Notes under the pieces: generated by a model
What the model saw: the letters and a program-made list of their open reading frames with translations, nothing else
What the model was told of the DNA's origin: nothing
Database searches by the model: none
In this document: piece after piece, positions 1 to 7,794 of the stretch
Layout of the letters: every line of letters begins with the position of its first letter
Position numbering within the stretch: the stretch's first letter is position 1
Assembly: GCF_013149295.1 (NCBI RefSeq)
Contig: NZ_JABGCB010000001.1
Span: 1 to 64,000 of the forward strand
Reading direction: 5' to 3'
DNA: 64,000 nucleotides
Source: Novosphingobium sp. SG751A
GTDB lineage: Bacteria > Pseudomonadota > Alphaproteobacteria > Sphingomonadales > Sphingomonadaceae
Program-made: the position numbers and the translations under genes

Positions 1-90
1 CGCATCGGCAATCACCCTTCCGCCAGGCGTCGCAAAGCGCAGCATCACCTCGCCAAAGCAAACGACAGGGCCAGAACGAACCTCGCTCAC
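1..90 (-). CDS. kdgK: 2-keto-3-deoxygluconate kinase, PfkB family (N-terminal fragment)
   Basis: Only the first 30 codons are inside the window; the gene runs off the left edge. From a GTG start at 90 the protein begins VSEVRSGPVVCFGEVMLRFA, the N-terminal beta strand and substrate-binding entry typical of PfkB sugar kinases of the KdgK group. The start codon overlaps the kduD stop as GTGA, which implies translational coupling. In the pathway it would phosphorylate KDG to KDPG for Entner-Doudoroff cleavage, directly after the KduD step. The family call rests on few residues plus context, so another PfkB kinase is possible. Confidence 0.7.
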   Translation of the reverse strand, partial: MSEVRSGPVVCFGEVMLRFATPGGRVIADA

Positions 91-854
91 CGCGCCAGCC
101 ATCCGCCGTCCACGGCCAGCACATGGCCCTGCACATAATCCGCCGCGCCGCTGGCCAGAAACACCGCAGCCCCGCCCATATCCGCCGGGCTGCCCCAGCG
201 GCCTTCGGGGATGCGCTCCATGATCTGGCGGTTGCGCGCCTCGTCCGATTGCAGGGCGGCGGTGTTGTTAGTGGCGATATAGCCCGGCGCGATGGCGTTG
301 ACATTGACGCCCTTGGCCGCCCATTCGCAGGCCAGCAGCTTGGTCAGGCCCGCCACGCCCGATTTGGACGCGGTGTAGGACGGCACGCGGATGCCGCCCT
401 GAAACGAGAGCATCGAGGCGATGTTGATGATCTTGCCGCGTTGGCCCGTTTCGGCATGATGCGCGATCATGTGACGGCCCGCCGCCTGCGACAGGAAGAA
501 CACCGACTTCAGGTTGGTGTCGACCACAGCGTCCCAGTCTTCCTCGGTGAAATCCACGCTGTCATTGCGGCGGATGATCCCGGCATTGTTGACCAGAATG
601 TGCAATCCACCCAGCTTTTCAACAGCCTGCGCCACGACATCGCCCACCGGAGCAATGGTGGAAAGGTCCGCGCCGATGATTTCGGCCCGGCGCCCCGCCT
701 CACGCACCAAGGCAGCGGTTTCCTCCGCCGGGGTGCGCCCGACCAGCGCCACATCGGCCCCGGCCTGCGCCAGGGCCAGCGCAATTCCCTGACCGATGCC
801 CGTATTGGCACCGGTCACCACGGCCACCCGGCCGTTCAGGTCAAAGCTCATCAC
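87..854 (-). CDS. kduD: 2-deoxy-D-gluconate 3-dehydrogenase (SDR family)
   Basis: This is a 255-residue classical short-chain dehydrogenase, the usual length. It has the TGxxxGxG nucleotide-binding motif at residues 14-21, NNAG at 89-92, and a catalytic Ser147/Tyr160/Lys164 set (YTASK). KduD reduces 2,5-diketo-3-deoxygluconate to KDG in the cytoplasm using NAD(P)H. The call as KduD, rather than another SDR, rests on its position between kduI (4 bp upstream) and the kdgK start (overlapping), which reproduces the pectin/uronate pathway order. It is probably transcribed with kduI from the promoter near 1760. Confidence 0.9.
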   Translation of the reverse strand: MMSFDLNGRVAVVTGANTGIGQGIALALAQAGADVALVGRTPAEETAALVREAGRRAEIIGADLSTIAPVGDVVAQAVEKLGGLHILVNNAGIIRRNDSVDFTEEDWDAVVDTNLKSVFFLSQAAGRHMIAHHAETGQRGKIINIASMLSFQGGIRVPSYTASKSGVAGLTKLLACEWAAKGVNVNAIAPGYIATNNTAALQSDEARNRQIMERIPEGRWGSPADMGGAAVFLASGAADYVQGHVLAVDGGWLAR

Positions 855-858
855 GACC

Positions 859-1695
859 TCACTTGAGCTGGCAGATGTCGAGGACCTTCATGTCGGTATA
901 GTCGAGGTTTTCCCCGCCCATCGCCCAGATGAAGGCATATTTCTTGGTGCCCGACCCCATGTGGACCGACCACGGCGGGCTGATCACGGCTTCTTCATTG
1001 CCGATCACGATGTGGCGCAGATCTTCCGGTTGGCCCATGTAATGGAACACGCGGTCGGCCTCGGTGGGCATGTCGAAATAGAGATAGATCTCGCTGCGGC
1101 GGTCATGCAGATGCGGGGGCATGGTGTTCCACACGCTGCCTTCCTCCAGCACGGTGAGGCCAAGCAAAAGCTGCGCGCTCTCGCAGACGCCGGGGATGAC
1201 GAGCTGATAGATCGTGCGCTGGTTCGAGTTGGCCAGATCGCCGCGGGCCAGCGGGTTGGCCTGATCGAGCGTGATATGTTTGATCGGGAACGCTTTATGC
1301 GCCGGAACCGAGGCGATGTAAAAACGCGCGCCCTCGCCCTCAAAGGTCACATCCTGCGTGCCCATAGGCAGATAGAGGCATTCCTTGTTGCCCATTTCAT
1401 AGCGCGTACCGTCGACCGTGATCGCGCCGGGGCCGCCGATGTTGACGATGCCCGCTTCGCGGCGCTCAAGGAACGGGTGGCCGGCGGCGCTTGCGGGCTC
1501 GGTTTGCGCGGGCAGTTTCAGTGGTTCCTTACCCGGCACCGCGCCGCCGATCACAAAGCGTTCGTTATGCGAATAATTGAGGTTCACCTGCCCCTCGACA
1601 AACATACCAGATACCAGATAGCGGTCGCGCAGTTCATCATTAGAAACACATTCCATCATGTCGGGATGTGTGGCATGGTAAGTCTTGCAAAACAT
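859..1695 (-). CDS. kduI: 5-dehydro-4-deoxy-D-glucuronate isomerase
   Basis: This 278-residue cupin-type isomerase converts 5-keto-4-deoxyuronate, formed from unsaturated uronates released by pectin or polyuronate lyases, to 2,5-diketo-3-deoxygluconate. The start at 1695 gives [12 protein letters not shown], which aligns with known KduI N termini, and it has a GGGAGAG ribosome site about 6 nt upstream. An in-frame extension to 1824 would read through the operator at 1761-1776 and is unlikely. The C-terminal region contains [12 protein letters not shown], consistent with the metal-binding His/Glu cluster of the family. It is first in the kduI-kduD-kdgK operon. Confidence 0.95.
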   Translation of the reverse strand: MFCKTYHATHPDMMECVSNDELRDRYLVSGMFVEGQVNLNYSHNERFVIGGAVPGKEPLKLPAQTEPASAAGHPFLERREAGIVNIGGPGAITVDGTRYEMGNKECLYLPMGTQDVTFEGEGARFYIASVPAHKAFPIKHITLDQANPLARGDLANSNQRTIYQLVIPGVCESAQLLLGLTVLEEGSVWNTMPPHLHDRRSEIYLYFDMPTEADRVFHYMGQPEDLRHIVIGNEEAVISPPWSVHMGSGTKKYAFIWAMGGENLDYTDMKVLDICQLK

Positions 1696-1760
1696 GGGTA
1701 GCTCTCCCGGCAAAGTTTTGGTGCCGTCCGGCACATGATTGATCGCTTGGTAGCGGGTTT

Positions 1761-1776
1761 TGGTAACCGGTGTCAA
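1761..1776 (-). promoter_or_regulatory. LacI-type operator 1 (kduI promoter)
   Basis: On the minus strand the site reads TTGACACCGGTTACCA, an imperfect palindrome around ACC|GGT typical of LacI-family operators. It lies 66-81 bp upstream of the kduI start. It is identical to the site at 2919-2934 and differs by one base from that at 4580-4595. Confidence 0.8.
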
Positions 1777-1820
1777 TAACCGCCAAACATTACCGTTCAC
1801 TGACAGGCAGACGCTCCGGA

Positions 1821-2840
1821 TCACCCCTTAAACGGCGCGGTCGAGGCCCGTTCGACCAGTTCGGAACGGAAGAAGGATTTGTGTTCGGCCGCCCGATCCG
1901 GCTGGATCAGCTTGAAGGCCGCCGAACGCGCCATCGCCCGGATCGGCCAGCGCACTGTGCTGAGTGGAGGCCAGATATGCGCGCCGATCGGCGTATCGTC
2001 GAAGCCGAGAATCGAGAGTTGGCGCGGCACTTCCAGCCCCTGCTCCAATGCGGCGTGGAGCACAGCGGCGGCCATTTCGTCATTGGCAGCAAAGATCGCG
2101 CTGGGGCGCGGATTTTGGCTCAACACCTGCTTGGCGGCAGCATAGCCCGATTCGAACGTGTAATTGCCCGAGGCCCGCAATTCGTCAGGCAGGCTCAGAC
2201 CATGCGCCAGCAAAGCCTCACGCAGCCCCGCCTCACGCTCGCGCGCCGAACGGAAACCGTCCGGCCCCGCGACATGGCCGATGCGGGTGTGACCATCGCG
2301 AATCAGCTTGTCCACCGCCTCGCGCACCGCCTCGCGATCATTCGATTCGACCAGATGCTCTTCATCATCCAGCCGCGCCGACCCCATCCGCACATAGCGA
2401 CAGCCCAATTCCGCGCAGAGCCGCGCCACTTCATCATTTTCAGAAACCGGTGGTAGGACGTAAATGCCGTAAAGCCGCTGCTGCTCGATGAAATGGCGGA
2501 TATCGTCGAAAAGCTGCGGGCTTTTGCGATCAACCGGCCGCACGACCAACGCGAATTCGGTGCCCTTCATCGCGTCCAGCATGCCTTCCTGCACCGACAG
2601 GACCATCTGCGCATTGGGGTTGTCGTGGATCAGGCCGATCAGGAAATTGCGCCGCAAAGCCAAGGCTCTGGCCTGCGGATTGGGCACATAGCCCAGATCG
2701 CGGATCACCGCCGTCACCTTGTCGCGCGTTGCATCGTTGAGCAAGGGCGAGTTGTTGATGACGCGGCTGACGGTCTTTTTCGACACACCTGCAAGGCGCG
2801 CCACATCATTGATCGTCGGCTTGGGCTCACGATTGGCCAC
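1821..2840 (-). CDS. LacI/GalR-family transcriptional regulator of uronate catabolism
   Basis: This is a LacI-family repressor of about 339 residues. It has an N-terminal helix-turn-helix ([20 protein letters not shown]), the hinge, and a periplasmic-binding-protein-like effector domain ending in [20 protein letters not shown]. The GTG start at 2840 is preferred because AGAGAGGTGG lies just upstream; a longer frame to 2906 lacks comparable support. The gene sits between the kdu genes and uxaA, and three matching operators lie in their control regions (1761, 2919, 4580), so it is very probably the local repressor. The inducer is unknown; KDG or a uronate intermediate is a reasonable inference. 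The site at 2919 may also autoregulate it. Confidence 0.9.
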   Translation of the reverse strand: MANREPKPTINDVARLAGVSKKTVSRVINNSPLLNDATRDKVTAVIRDLGYVPNPQARALALRRNFLIGLIHDNPNAQMVLSVQEGMLDAMKGTEFALVVRPVDRKSPQLFDDIRHFIEQQRLYGIYVLPPVSENDEVARLCAELGCRYVRMGSARLDDEEHLVESNDREAVREAVDKLIRDGHTRIGHVAGPDGFRSAREREAGLREALLAHGLSLPDELRASGNYTFESGYAAAKQVLSQNPRPSAIFAANDEMAAAVLHAALEQGLEVPRQLSILGFDDTPIGAHIWPPLSTVRWPIRAMARSAAFKLIQPDRAAEHKSFFRSELVERASTAPFKG

Positions 2841-2918
2841 GTTGTTCCCACCTCTCTGGCTCGTCTGCACTTTTGCTGCCTTGCCCTTGCATGAAGAAGG
2901 GTGCAAGCAGGAGACTTA

Positions 2919-2934
2919 TTGACACCGGTTACCA
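2919..2934 (+). promoter_or_regulatory. LacI-type operator 2 (regulator/uxaA divergent region)
   Basis: The site reads TTGACACCGGTTACCA, identical to operator 1. It lies between the divergent regulator (start 2840) and uxaA (start 3003), so it could control both. Its presence argues against a uxaA start at 2901. Confidence 0.8.
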
Positions 2935-3002
2935 TAAACGACATTCCCACGCAAAGGCGAAACCCCGCGTGGGGAGATTCGCGAAACGAACCCTTGGTGA
3001 GA

Positions 3003-4511
3003 ATGATGAGCCTGCAACCCGCCCTGATCCGCGTACATCCCGAAGACAGCGTCGCCGTGGCGCTGCGCCCTCTCGCGGGCGGAGAAGAGGTTGCGCTTGG
3101 CGATCAGCTTTTCATCCCAAACGCCCCCATCCCGCAGGGCCACAAGCTGGCGCTGATCGCCCATGCGCCGGGCGACACCGTGCGCAAATATGGCCAGCCC
3201 ATCGGCAAGGCAACCGCCGCCATCGCGCCGGGCGATCATGTTCACACGCATAATCTGGCCACGGCGCTGGCGGGCGAATTGACCTATACGCCTGATGCCC
3301 ATGGCGATGTGGCCGCGACCAAGGCCAATCTGACGCAATGGCGCGGCTATCTGCGCGCCGATGGCCGCGCGGCGACGCGCAATGAAATCTGGGTCCTGCC
3401 CACGGTAGGCTGCGTCGGCCTGACCGCCGAGCAGGTTGCGTGCGAGGCCGGCGCCCGCCATGCCGATCTGATTGCCGCCGGGCGGATCGATGGCATCCAT
3501 GCCTTTTCCCACCCCCACGGCTGTTCGCAACTGGGCGACGATCTGGCGGGTACGCGCGCGGTTCTGGCGGGCCTTGCGGCCAATCCTAATGCGGCGGGCG
3601 TGCTGGTGCTGGGGCTGGGCTGTGAATCGAACCAGATTGCCGAACTGCTGACGCTGGTGCCTGAAAGCGCGCGGGGCAAGGTCGCCACCCTCTCCTCGCA
3701 AAGTGCGGGCGATGAACTGGCCGAGGCCGCAGCCTTGATCGACGCCATGGTAGAACAGGCCGCCGGGGCGCAGCGGGTGGACCTGCCGCTCTCGGCGCTG
3801 GTGGTCGGGCTGAAATGCGGCGGGTCGGATGGGTTTTCGGGTCTGACCGCCAATCCGCTGCTGGGCCGCTTTGCCGAAACACTGGCGGGCGCGGGCGGGA
3901 CGCCGGTGCTGACTGAAATCCCTGAAATCTTTGGCGCCGAACAGGCCCTGCTCTCGCGTTCGTCGAATGCACAGGTGTTCGATGCCGCCGCCGCCTTGGT
4001 CAACCGCTTCAAGCGCTATTACCTCGATCAGGGCCTGCCGGTTTCGGAAAACCCCTCGCCCGGCAATCTGGCGGGCGGGATCACCACGCTGGAGGAAAAA
4101 TCGCTGGGCGCGGTGCAGAAGGCAGGGCACGCCGCGCTCTGCTCCGTCATCGATTATGGCGAAATGGCGCCGCTGGGCGGGCTGGCCTTGCTGGAGGCAC
4201 CGGGCAATGACGCGATTTCCTCGACTGCTCTGGCCGCGGCGGGCGCCACGATGGTGCTCTTCACCACCGGGCGCGGCACGCCGCTGGGTTTTCCGGTTCC
4301 GACCGTGAAGGTCGCGTCCAATCATCAACTGGCCGCCAACAAACCGCATTGGATCGACTTTGATGCCGCCATGGCATTGGACGAAGGTCAGGATGCGGCC
4401 GATGAGGCCTTCCTCTCCCGGCTGGTGGCCATCGCCAGCGGGGAAAGGACCGCCGCCGAACGCCATGGCCAGCGCGCCATTGCCATCTGGCGGCGGGGGG
4501 TAACCTTATAG
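3003..4511 (+). CDS. uxaA: altronate dehydratase, UxaA family
   Basis: About 502 residues, close to E. coli UxaA (495). It has the N-terminal SAF-like domain (residues ~1-95, ALIRVHPEDSVAVAL and KYGQPIGKA) followed by the large UxaA C-terminal domain, with conserved GCSQLGDD, LGLGCESNQI and KCGGSDGFSG segments. The enzyme dehydrates D-altronate to KDG in the cytoplasm using a divalent metal. The start is ATG 3003 or the adjacent ATG 3006, behind GGTGAG; a frame reaching 2901 would include the operator. It faces away from the LacI regulator and is followed by the hydratase and permease genes. No uxaB or uxaC is visible, so earlier steps lie elsewhere or use other enzymes. Confidence 0.93.
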   Translation: MMSLQPALIRVHPEDSVAVALRPLAGGEEVALGDQLFIPNAPIPQGHKLALIAHAPGDTVRKYGQPIGKATAAIAPGDHVHTHNLATALAGELTYTPDAHGDVAATKANLTQWRGYLRADGRAATRNEIWVLPTVGCVGLTAEQVACEAGARHADLIAAGRIDGIHAFSHPHGCSQLGDDLAGTRAVLAGLAANPNAAGVLVLGLGCESNQIAELLTLVPESARGKVATLSSQSAGDELAEAAALIDAMVEQAAGAQRVDLPLSALVVGLKCGGSDGFSGLTANPLLGRFAETLAGAGGTPVLTEIPEIFGAEQALLSRSSNAQVFDAAAALVNRFKRYYLDQGLPVSENPSPGNLAGGITTLEEKSLGAVQKAGHAALCSVIDYGEMAPLGGLALLEAPGNDAISSTALAAAGATMVLFTTGRGTPLGFPVPTVKVASNHQLAANKPHWIDFDAAMALDEGQDAADEAFLSRLVAIASGERTAAERHGQRAIAIWRRGVTL

Positions 4512-4579
4512 GCAAGGCGGGCTGAAAGCCGGTTTATGCAATCGCTTGCCGCTATCACCGACTGCGTGGCCGATTGTCA

Positions 4580-4595
4580 TTGACACCGGTTTCCA
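4580..4595 (+). promoter_or_regulatory. LacI-type operator 3 (hydratase/permease promoter)
   Basis: The site reads TTGACACCGGTTTCCA, one mismatch from operators 1 and 2. It is 35-50 bp upstream of the hydratase start at 4630, implying a separate repressed promoter for the hydratase-permease pair. Confidence 0.78.
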
Positions 4596-4629
4596 TTAAT
4601 GAATTCACCCAAAGGATTGTGGGATCAGG

Positions 4630-5421
4630 ATGTACACTCAAGAAACCGATCAGGCCATCGCACAGGCCTTCGTCGCGGCCCGCCGCTCTGGCGAGGGTCT
4701 GGCCACCTATCCCGGCCCCGCGCCGACCACGCTGACCGATGCCTATCGCATTCAGGATGCCGCGATTTCGATCGACGGGCGCGCCGTGGCCGGATGGAAA
4801 GTGGGCCGGATCAATGCCCCGCTGGACGCCGAATTGGGTGCCAACCGCCTTGCCGGGCCGATCTTTGCCGATGCCTTGGCCGATGACGGCGCGACCATGC
4901 CGGTATTTCCCGCAGGTTTCGTCGCGGGCGAAGCGGAATGGCTGCTCCATGTCGCGCCCGGCTTTGCCGGCCCCGTCCCCGGCGATGATGCCGCCACCAA
5001 GGCGATCATCGACGAAGTGCGCATCGGCATCGAAATCGCCAGTTCGCCCTATCCCGGCATCAATGCTGACGGCCCATGCGTGACCGTATCCGATTACGGC
5101 AACAATGCGGGCCTCGTGTTGGGCGCGCCGGTGGACGGATGGGCTGATCTCGACCTCTGCGCGATTTCCATCGCTACCAGCATCGACGGCGCCGTGGTGG
5201 GCGAAGCAACGGCCGCCACGATGCTCGACGGCCCCTATGGCGCGGTACGCTTTTTGCTGGCCAATCTGATGGAGCGCGGACTTGATGTGTCGGGCGGCCT
5301 CTGGGTCTCTTCGGGCGCGGTCACCGGCGTGCATCAAGCCGTGGTCGGCCAGAGCGTGAACGCCAGTTTCGGTGATCTCGGCTCGGTATCCTGCACGCTG
5401 GCCCCCGCCCAGCCCCGTTAA
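4630..5421 (+). CDS. 2-keto-4-pentenoate hydratase / FAH-superfamily enzyme
   Basis: A 263-residue protein of the MhpD-like hydratase branch of the fumarylacetoacetase superfamily. It shows the N-terminal helical part (AYRIQDAAI), the GWKVGRINAPL segment, and acidic metal-ligand regions (VAGEAEWLLHVAP and EVRIGIEIASSPY). Homologues hydrate 2-hydroxypenta-2,4-dienoates in aromatic meta-cleavage, but no aromatic genes are nearby. Here it has its own copy of the uronate operator and precedes a hexuronate-type permease, so a role on a 2-keto-3-deoxy acid or a related enol is inferred. A ribosome site GGGATCAGG precedes the ATG. The actual substrate cannot be read from sequence. Confidence 0.85.
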   Translation: MYTQETDQAIAQAFVAARRSGEGLATYPGPAPTTLTDAYRIQDAAISIDGRAVAGWKVGRINAPLDAELGANRLAGPIFADALADDGATMPVFPAGFVAGEAEWLLHVAPGFAGPVPGDDAATKAIIDEVRIGIEIASSPYPGINADGPCVTVSDYGNNAGLVLGAPVDGWADLDLCAISIATSIDGAVVGEATAATMLDGPYGAVRFLLANLMERGLDVSGGLWVSSGAVTGVHQAVVGQSVNASFGDLGSVSCTLAPAQPR

Positions 5422-5455
5422 CGCGCCGCCAAGAAGCGCAATTGGAGAGTGGATG

Positions 5456-6727
5456 ATGACAGGCGTAATTGAGCTGGATCCCAAGGCCGGACGGCGGCGT
5501 TGGATCGTGTGCGGCTTGCTGTTTGCGGCAACGGCGGTGAATTACATCGACCGCCAAATGATCGGCGTACTGAAGCCCACGCTGAAGGAAGAACTGGGCT
5601 GGCAGGAAAGCGATTTTGCCACCATCGTCTTCTGGTTCCAGATGGCCTATGCGATCGGCTATATCTCGTTTGGCCGGATCGTAGACGTGCTGGGCGCGCG
5701 GCTGGGCTACGGCGTGGCCATCGTGATCTGGACGGCGGGGCATATGGCGCATGGTTTTGCCACCGGGGTCGCCAGTTTTGCCGCCGCCCGTTTCGGGCTG
5801 GGCGTCGGGGAATCGGGCAATTTCCCTGCCGGGATCAAGGCCGTGGCCGACTGGTTCCCCCAGCGTGAGCGCGCCTTTGCCATCGGCCTGTTCAATGCAG
5901 GCGCTAATGTGGGCGCGATCATCACGCCGCTGCTGGTGCCCGCGCTGGTGCTGTGGTTCGGGTGGCGTTCGGCCTTTTTCATCACCGGCATTTTCGGTCT
6001 GGCATGGCTGGTTGCATGGTGGGCGCTGTATCGCCACCCGCGCGAAGAGGCCAATATTACGCCGGGCGAACTGGCATGGATCGAGCAGGACCCGGCCGAC
6101 ACCACCGAAAAGATCGGCTGGGGCCGCCTGATTACCCTGCGCGAGACATGGGCCTATGCGCTGGCGAAGTTTCTGATCGACCCCATCTGGTGGTTTTTCC
6201 TGTTCTGGCTGCCGGGCTATCTGTTCGACCGCTATCACCTTGATCTCAAAAGCTTTGGCCTGCCTCTCGCCGCGATCTACATCATTTCGGATCTGGGCAG
6301 CGTGGCCGGGGGCTGGCTCTCGTCCTTCATGCTCAAGCGCGGCTATTCGGTGAATGTGGCGCGTAAACTGGCGATGCTGATCTGCGCCGTCTGCGTGCTG
6401 CCGATCTATTTCGCGCAAAGCATCGAAAGCGTGTGGGGCGCGGTGCTGGTGATCGGCCTTGCCACGGCGGCGCATCAGGCCTTCTCGGCCAATGTCTACA
6501 CGCTGCCCTCCGACATGTTCCCCCGGGCGGCGGTGGGCAGCGTGGTGGGCATCGGCGGCACGATCGGCGCGCTGGGCGGCATGGGGATGGCGCTGTTCAC
6601 CGGCTATATCCTCGACGCCACGCACAGCTACGAATTGCTCTTTGCCATTTGCGCCAGCGCCTATCTGGTCGCTCTGGCGGTCATCCACCTGCTCAGCCCG
6701 CGTCTGGCGCCTGCCACGGTGGAGTAA
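5456..6727 (+). CDS. exuT: MFS hexuronate transporter (ExuT / anion:cation symporter type)
   Basis: A hydrophobic protein of about 423 residues with around 12 membrane spans and ACS-family signatures: AVNYIDRQMIGVLKP in the first span, LGVGESGNFPAGIKAVADWF and RAFAIGLFNAGANVGAII. These resemble ExuT/GarP/UhpC-type sugar-acid symporters. The ATG at 5456 is favoured because GGAGAG ends 6 nt upstream; the ATG at 5453 would be too close. It lies 34 bp after the hydratase, within the same operator-3 transcription unit, and is followed by a strong terminator. Galacturonate or glucuronate uptake is inferred from context; related permeases carry other acids. Confidence 0.85.
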   Translation: MTGVIELDPKAGRRRWIVCGLLFAATAVNYIDRQMIGVLKPTLKEELGWQESDFATIVFWFQMAYAIGYISFGRIVDVLGARLGYGVAIVIWTAGHMAHGFATGVASFAAARFGLGVGESGNFPAGIKAVADWFPQRERAFAIGLFNAGANVGAIITPLLVPALVLWFGWRSAFFITGIFGLAWLVAWWALYRHPREEANITPGELAWIEQDPADTTEKIGWGRLITLRETWAYALAKFLIDPIWWFFLFWLPGYLFDRYHLDLKSFGLPLAAIYIISDLGSVAGGWLSSFMLKRGYSVNVARKLAMLICAVCVLPIYFAQSIESVWGAVLVIGLATAAHQAFSANVYTLPSDMFPRAAVGSVVGIGGTIGALGGMGMALFTGYILDATHSYELLFAICASAYLVALAVIHLLSPRLAPATVE

Positions 6728-6763
6728 CGAAATCCTCCCCCCATGATTGCTCATGGATTGTCT

Positions 6764-6803
6764 GGACCGGAAAGGCTGCTTAAAGCTTTTCCGGTCCTTT
6801 TTT
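6764..6803 (+). terminator. Rho-independent terminator of the uronate operon
   Basis: An inverted repeat, GGACCGGAAA with TTTCCGGTCC, is followed by six T residues. It lies between the permease stop and the mazG start at 6815. Confidence 0.9.
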
Positions 6804-6814
6804 GTGAGTTGCTT

Positions 6815-7594
6815 ATGACCGCTTCGCTTTCCCGGCTGTTGAACATCATGGCGCGGCTGCGCAATCCCGAACGAGGCTGCGAATGGGATGTGGCGCAGAC
6901 CTTTGCCACCATCGCGCCCTATACGGTCGAGGAGGCCTATGAGGTGGCCGACGCCATCGAACGGGGCGATATGGCAGGGTTGCGCGAGGAATTGGGCGAT
7001 CTGCTGCTGCAAGTGGTGTTTCACAGCCGCATGGCGCAGGAGGCTGGCCACTTCGCCTTTGACGATGTGGCCGATGCGATCAGCGACAAGATGGAAGCGC
7101 GCCATCCGCATGTGTTTGGAGATGCCGCCGACGAGGGCCAATCGCGCGAGGTCCGCTGGGAAAAGCTGAAAGAACAGGAGCGCACGGAAAAGGGGGCGTC
7201 GAGCGCGCTGGATGGGGTGGCGCTGGCCCTGCCCGCGCTGATGCGGGCGGAAAAGCTGCAGAAGCGCGCGGCGCGGGTCGGCTTTGACTGGCCCGATGTG
7301 TCCGGTCCGACGGCCAAGGTGATCGAGGAAATCGAGGAACTGGCCGAGGCACCGACCGAGGAAGAACGCGTGGCTGAGGCGGGGGATTTCCTCTTTGCCG
7401 CAGCCAATCTGGTGCGGGCCTATGGCATCGCGCCCGAAGAAGCCCTGCGCGCGGCCAATAAGAAATTTGAACGGCGCTTCAAGGGGATGGAGGCGATTGC
7501 CGGGGCGCGCGGGGTGGATTTTGCAGCGCTCTCGCTCGATGAGCAGGAAGGGTTGTGGCAGGAGGTTAAGAAGGGAGAAAATGCGAGGGTCTAG
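6815..7594 (+). CDS. mazG: nucleoside triphosphate pyrophosphohydrolase MazG
   Basis: 259 residues, near E. coli MazG (263). The all-alpha NTP-pyrophosphatase motif is clear (EEAYEVADAIE then EELGDLLLQVVFHSRMA, the EExxE...ExxD metal site), and a second half (EELAEAPTEEERVAEAGDF) matches the usual two-domain form. It hydrolyses non-canonical or excess NTPs to NMP and PPi. The start at 6815 is used because an upstream frame would cross the terminator. The last three codons and the stop (GCG AGG GTC TAG) lie inside the left hairpin of the dispersed repeat starting at 7581, so the native C terminus seems to have been replaced by repeat sequence. Confidence 0.93.
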   Translation: MTASLSRLLNIMARLRNPERGCEWDVAQTFATIAPYTVEEAYEVADAIERGDMAGLREELGDLLLQVVFHSRMAQEAGHFAFDDVADAISDKMEARHPHVFGDAADEGQSREVRWEKLKEQERTEKGASSALDGVALALPALMRAEKLQKRAARVGFDWPDVSGPTAKVIEEIEELAEAPTEEERVAEAGDFLFAAANLVRAYGIAPEEALRAANKKFERRFKGMEAIAGARGVDFAALSLDEQEGLWQEVKKGENARV

Positions 7595-7788
7595 ACCCTC
7601 GCGCTCCCGTTACTGTCTTTGTTAGGCATCGGGTTCGGCGTTGGGTGTCGGACGCGGCATCGGAATTTTAAAGCCTGCGCCACCCCATAGCAGCGCCGCA
7701 GGCTTTATAACCCATTCCAAAACCTATGAGCCTTCGCGCCACCCCATTAATGGGATTGCAAAGGGGCCCCGCCCTTTGCCCGCCGGAG
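7581..7788 (+). repeat. Composite palindromic repeat, copy A
   Basis: About 208 bp, shared with 26421-26634 and (inverted) 52833-53044. Modules in order: stem GAGGG-N-CTxG-N-CCCTC followed by GCGCTCCCGTTACTGT; TCGGACGC; a GCCTGCG...CGCAGGC hairpin; CCCATTAATGGG; and GCAAAGGG...CCCTTTGCCCGCCGG. It fills the space between convergent mazG and hflX and begins inside the mazG 3' end. Confidence 0.88.
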
Positions 7789-7794
7789 CCCCCC

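Noticed and set aside
123-866. A long plus-strand frame of ~247 codons opposite kduD
   Set aside because: It mirrors kduD in antisense; its composition (many Arg, Ala, Gln, His) is typical of shadow frames in GC-rich DNA, and it has no recognisable domain.
1821-2906. Longer LacI-regulator start at 2906
   Set aside because: The extra residues lack family similarity and a clear ribosome site, whereas the GTG at 2840 has AGAGAGGTGG directly upstream.
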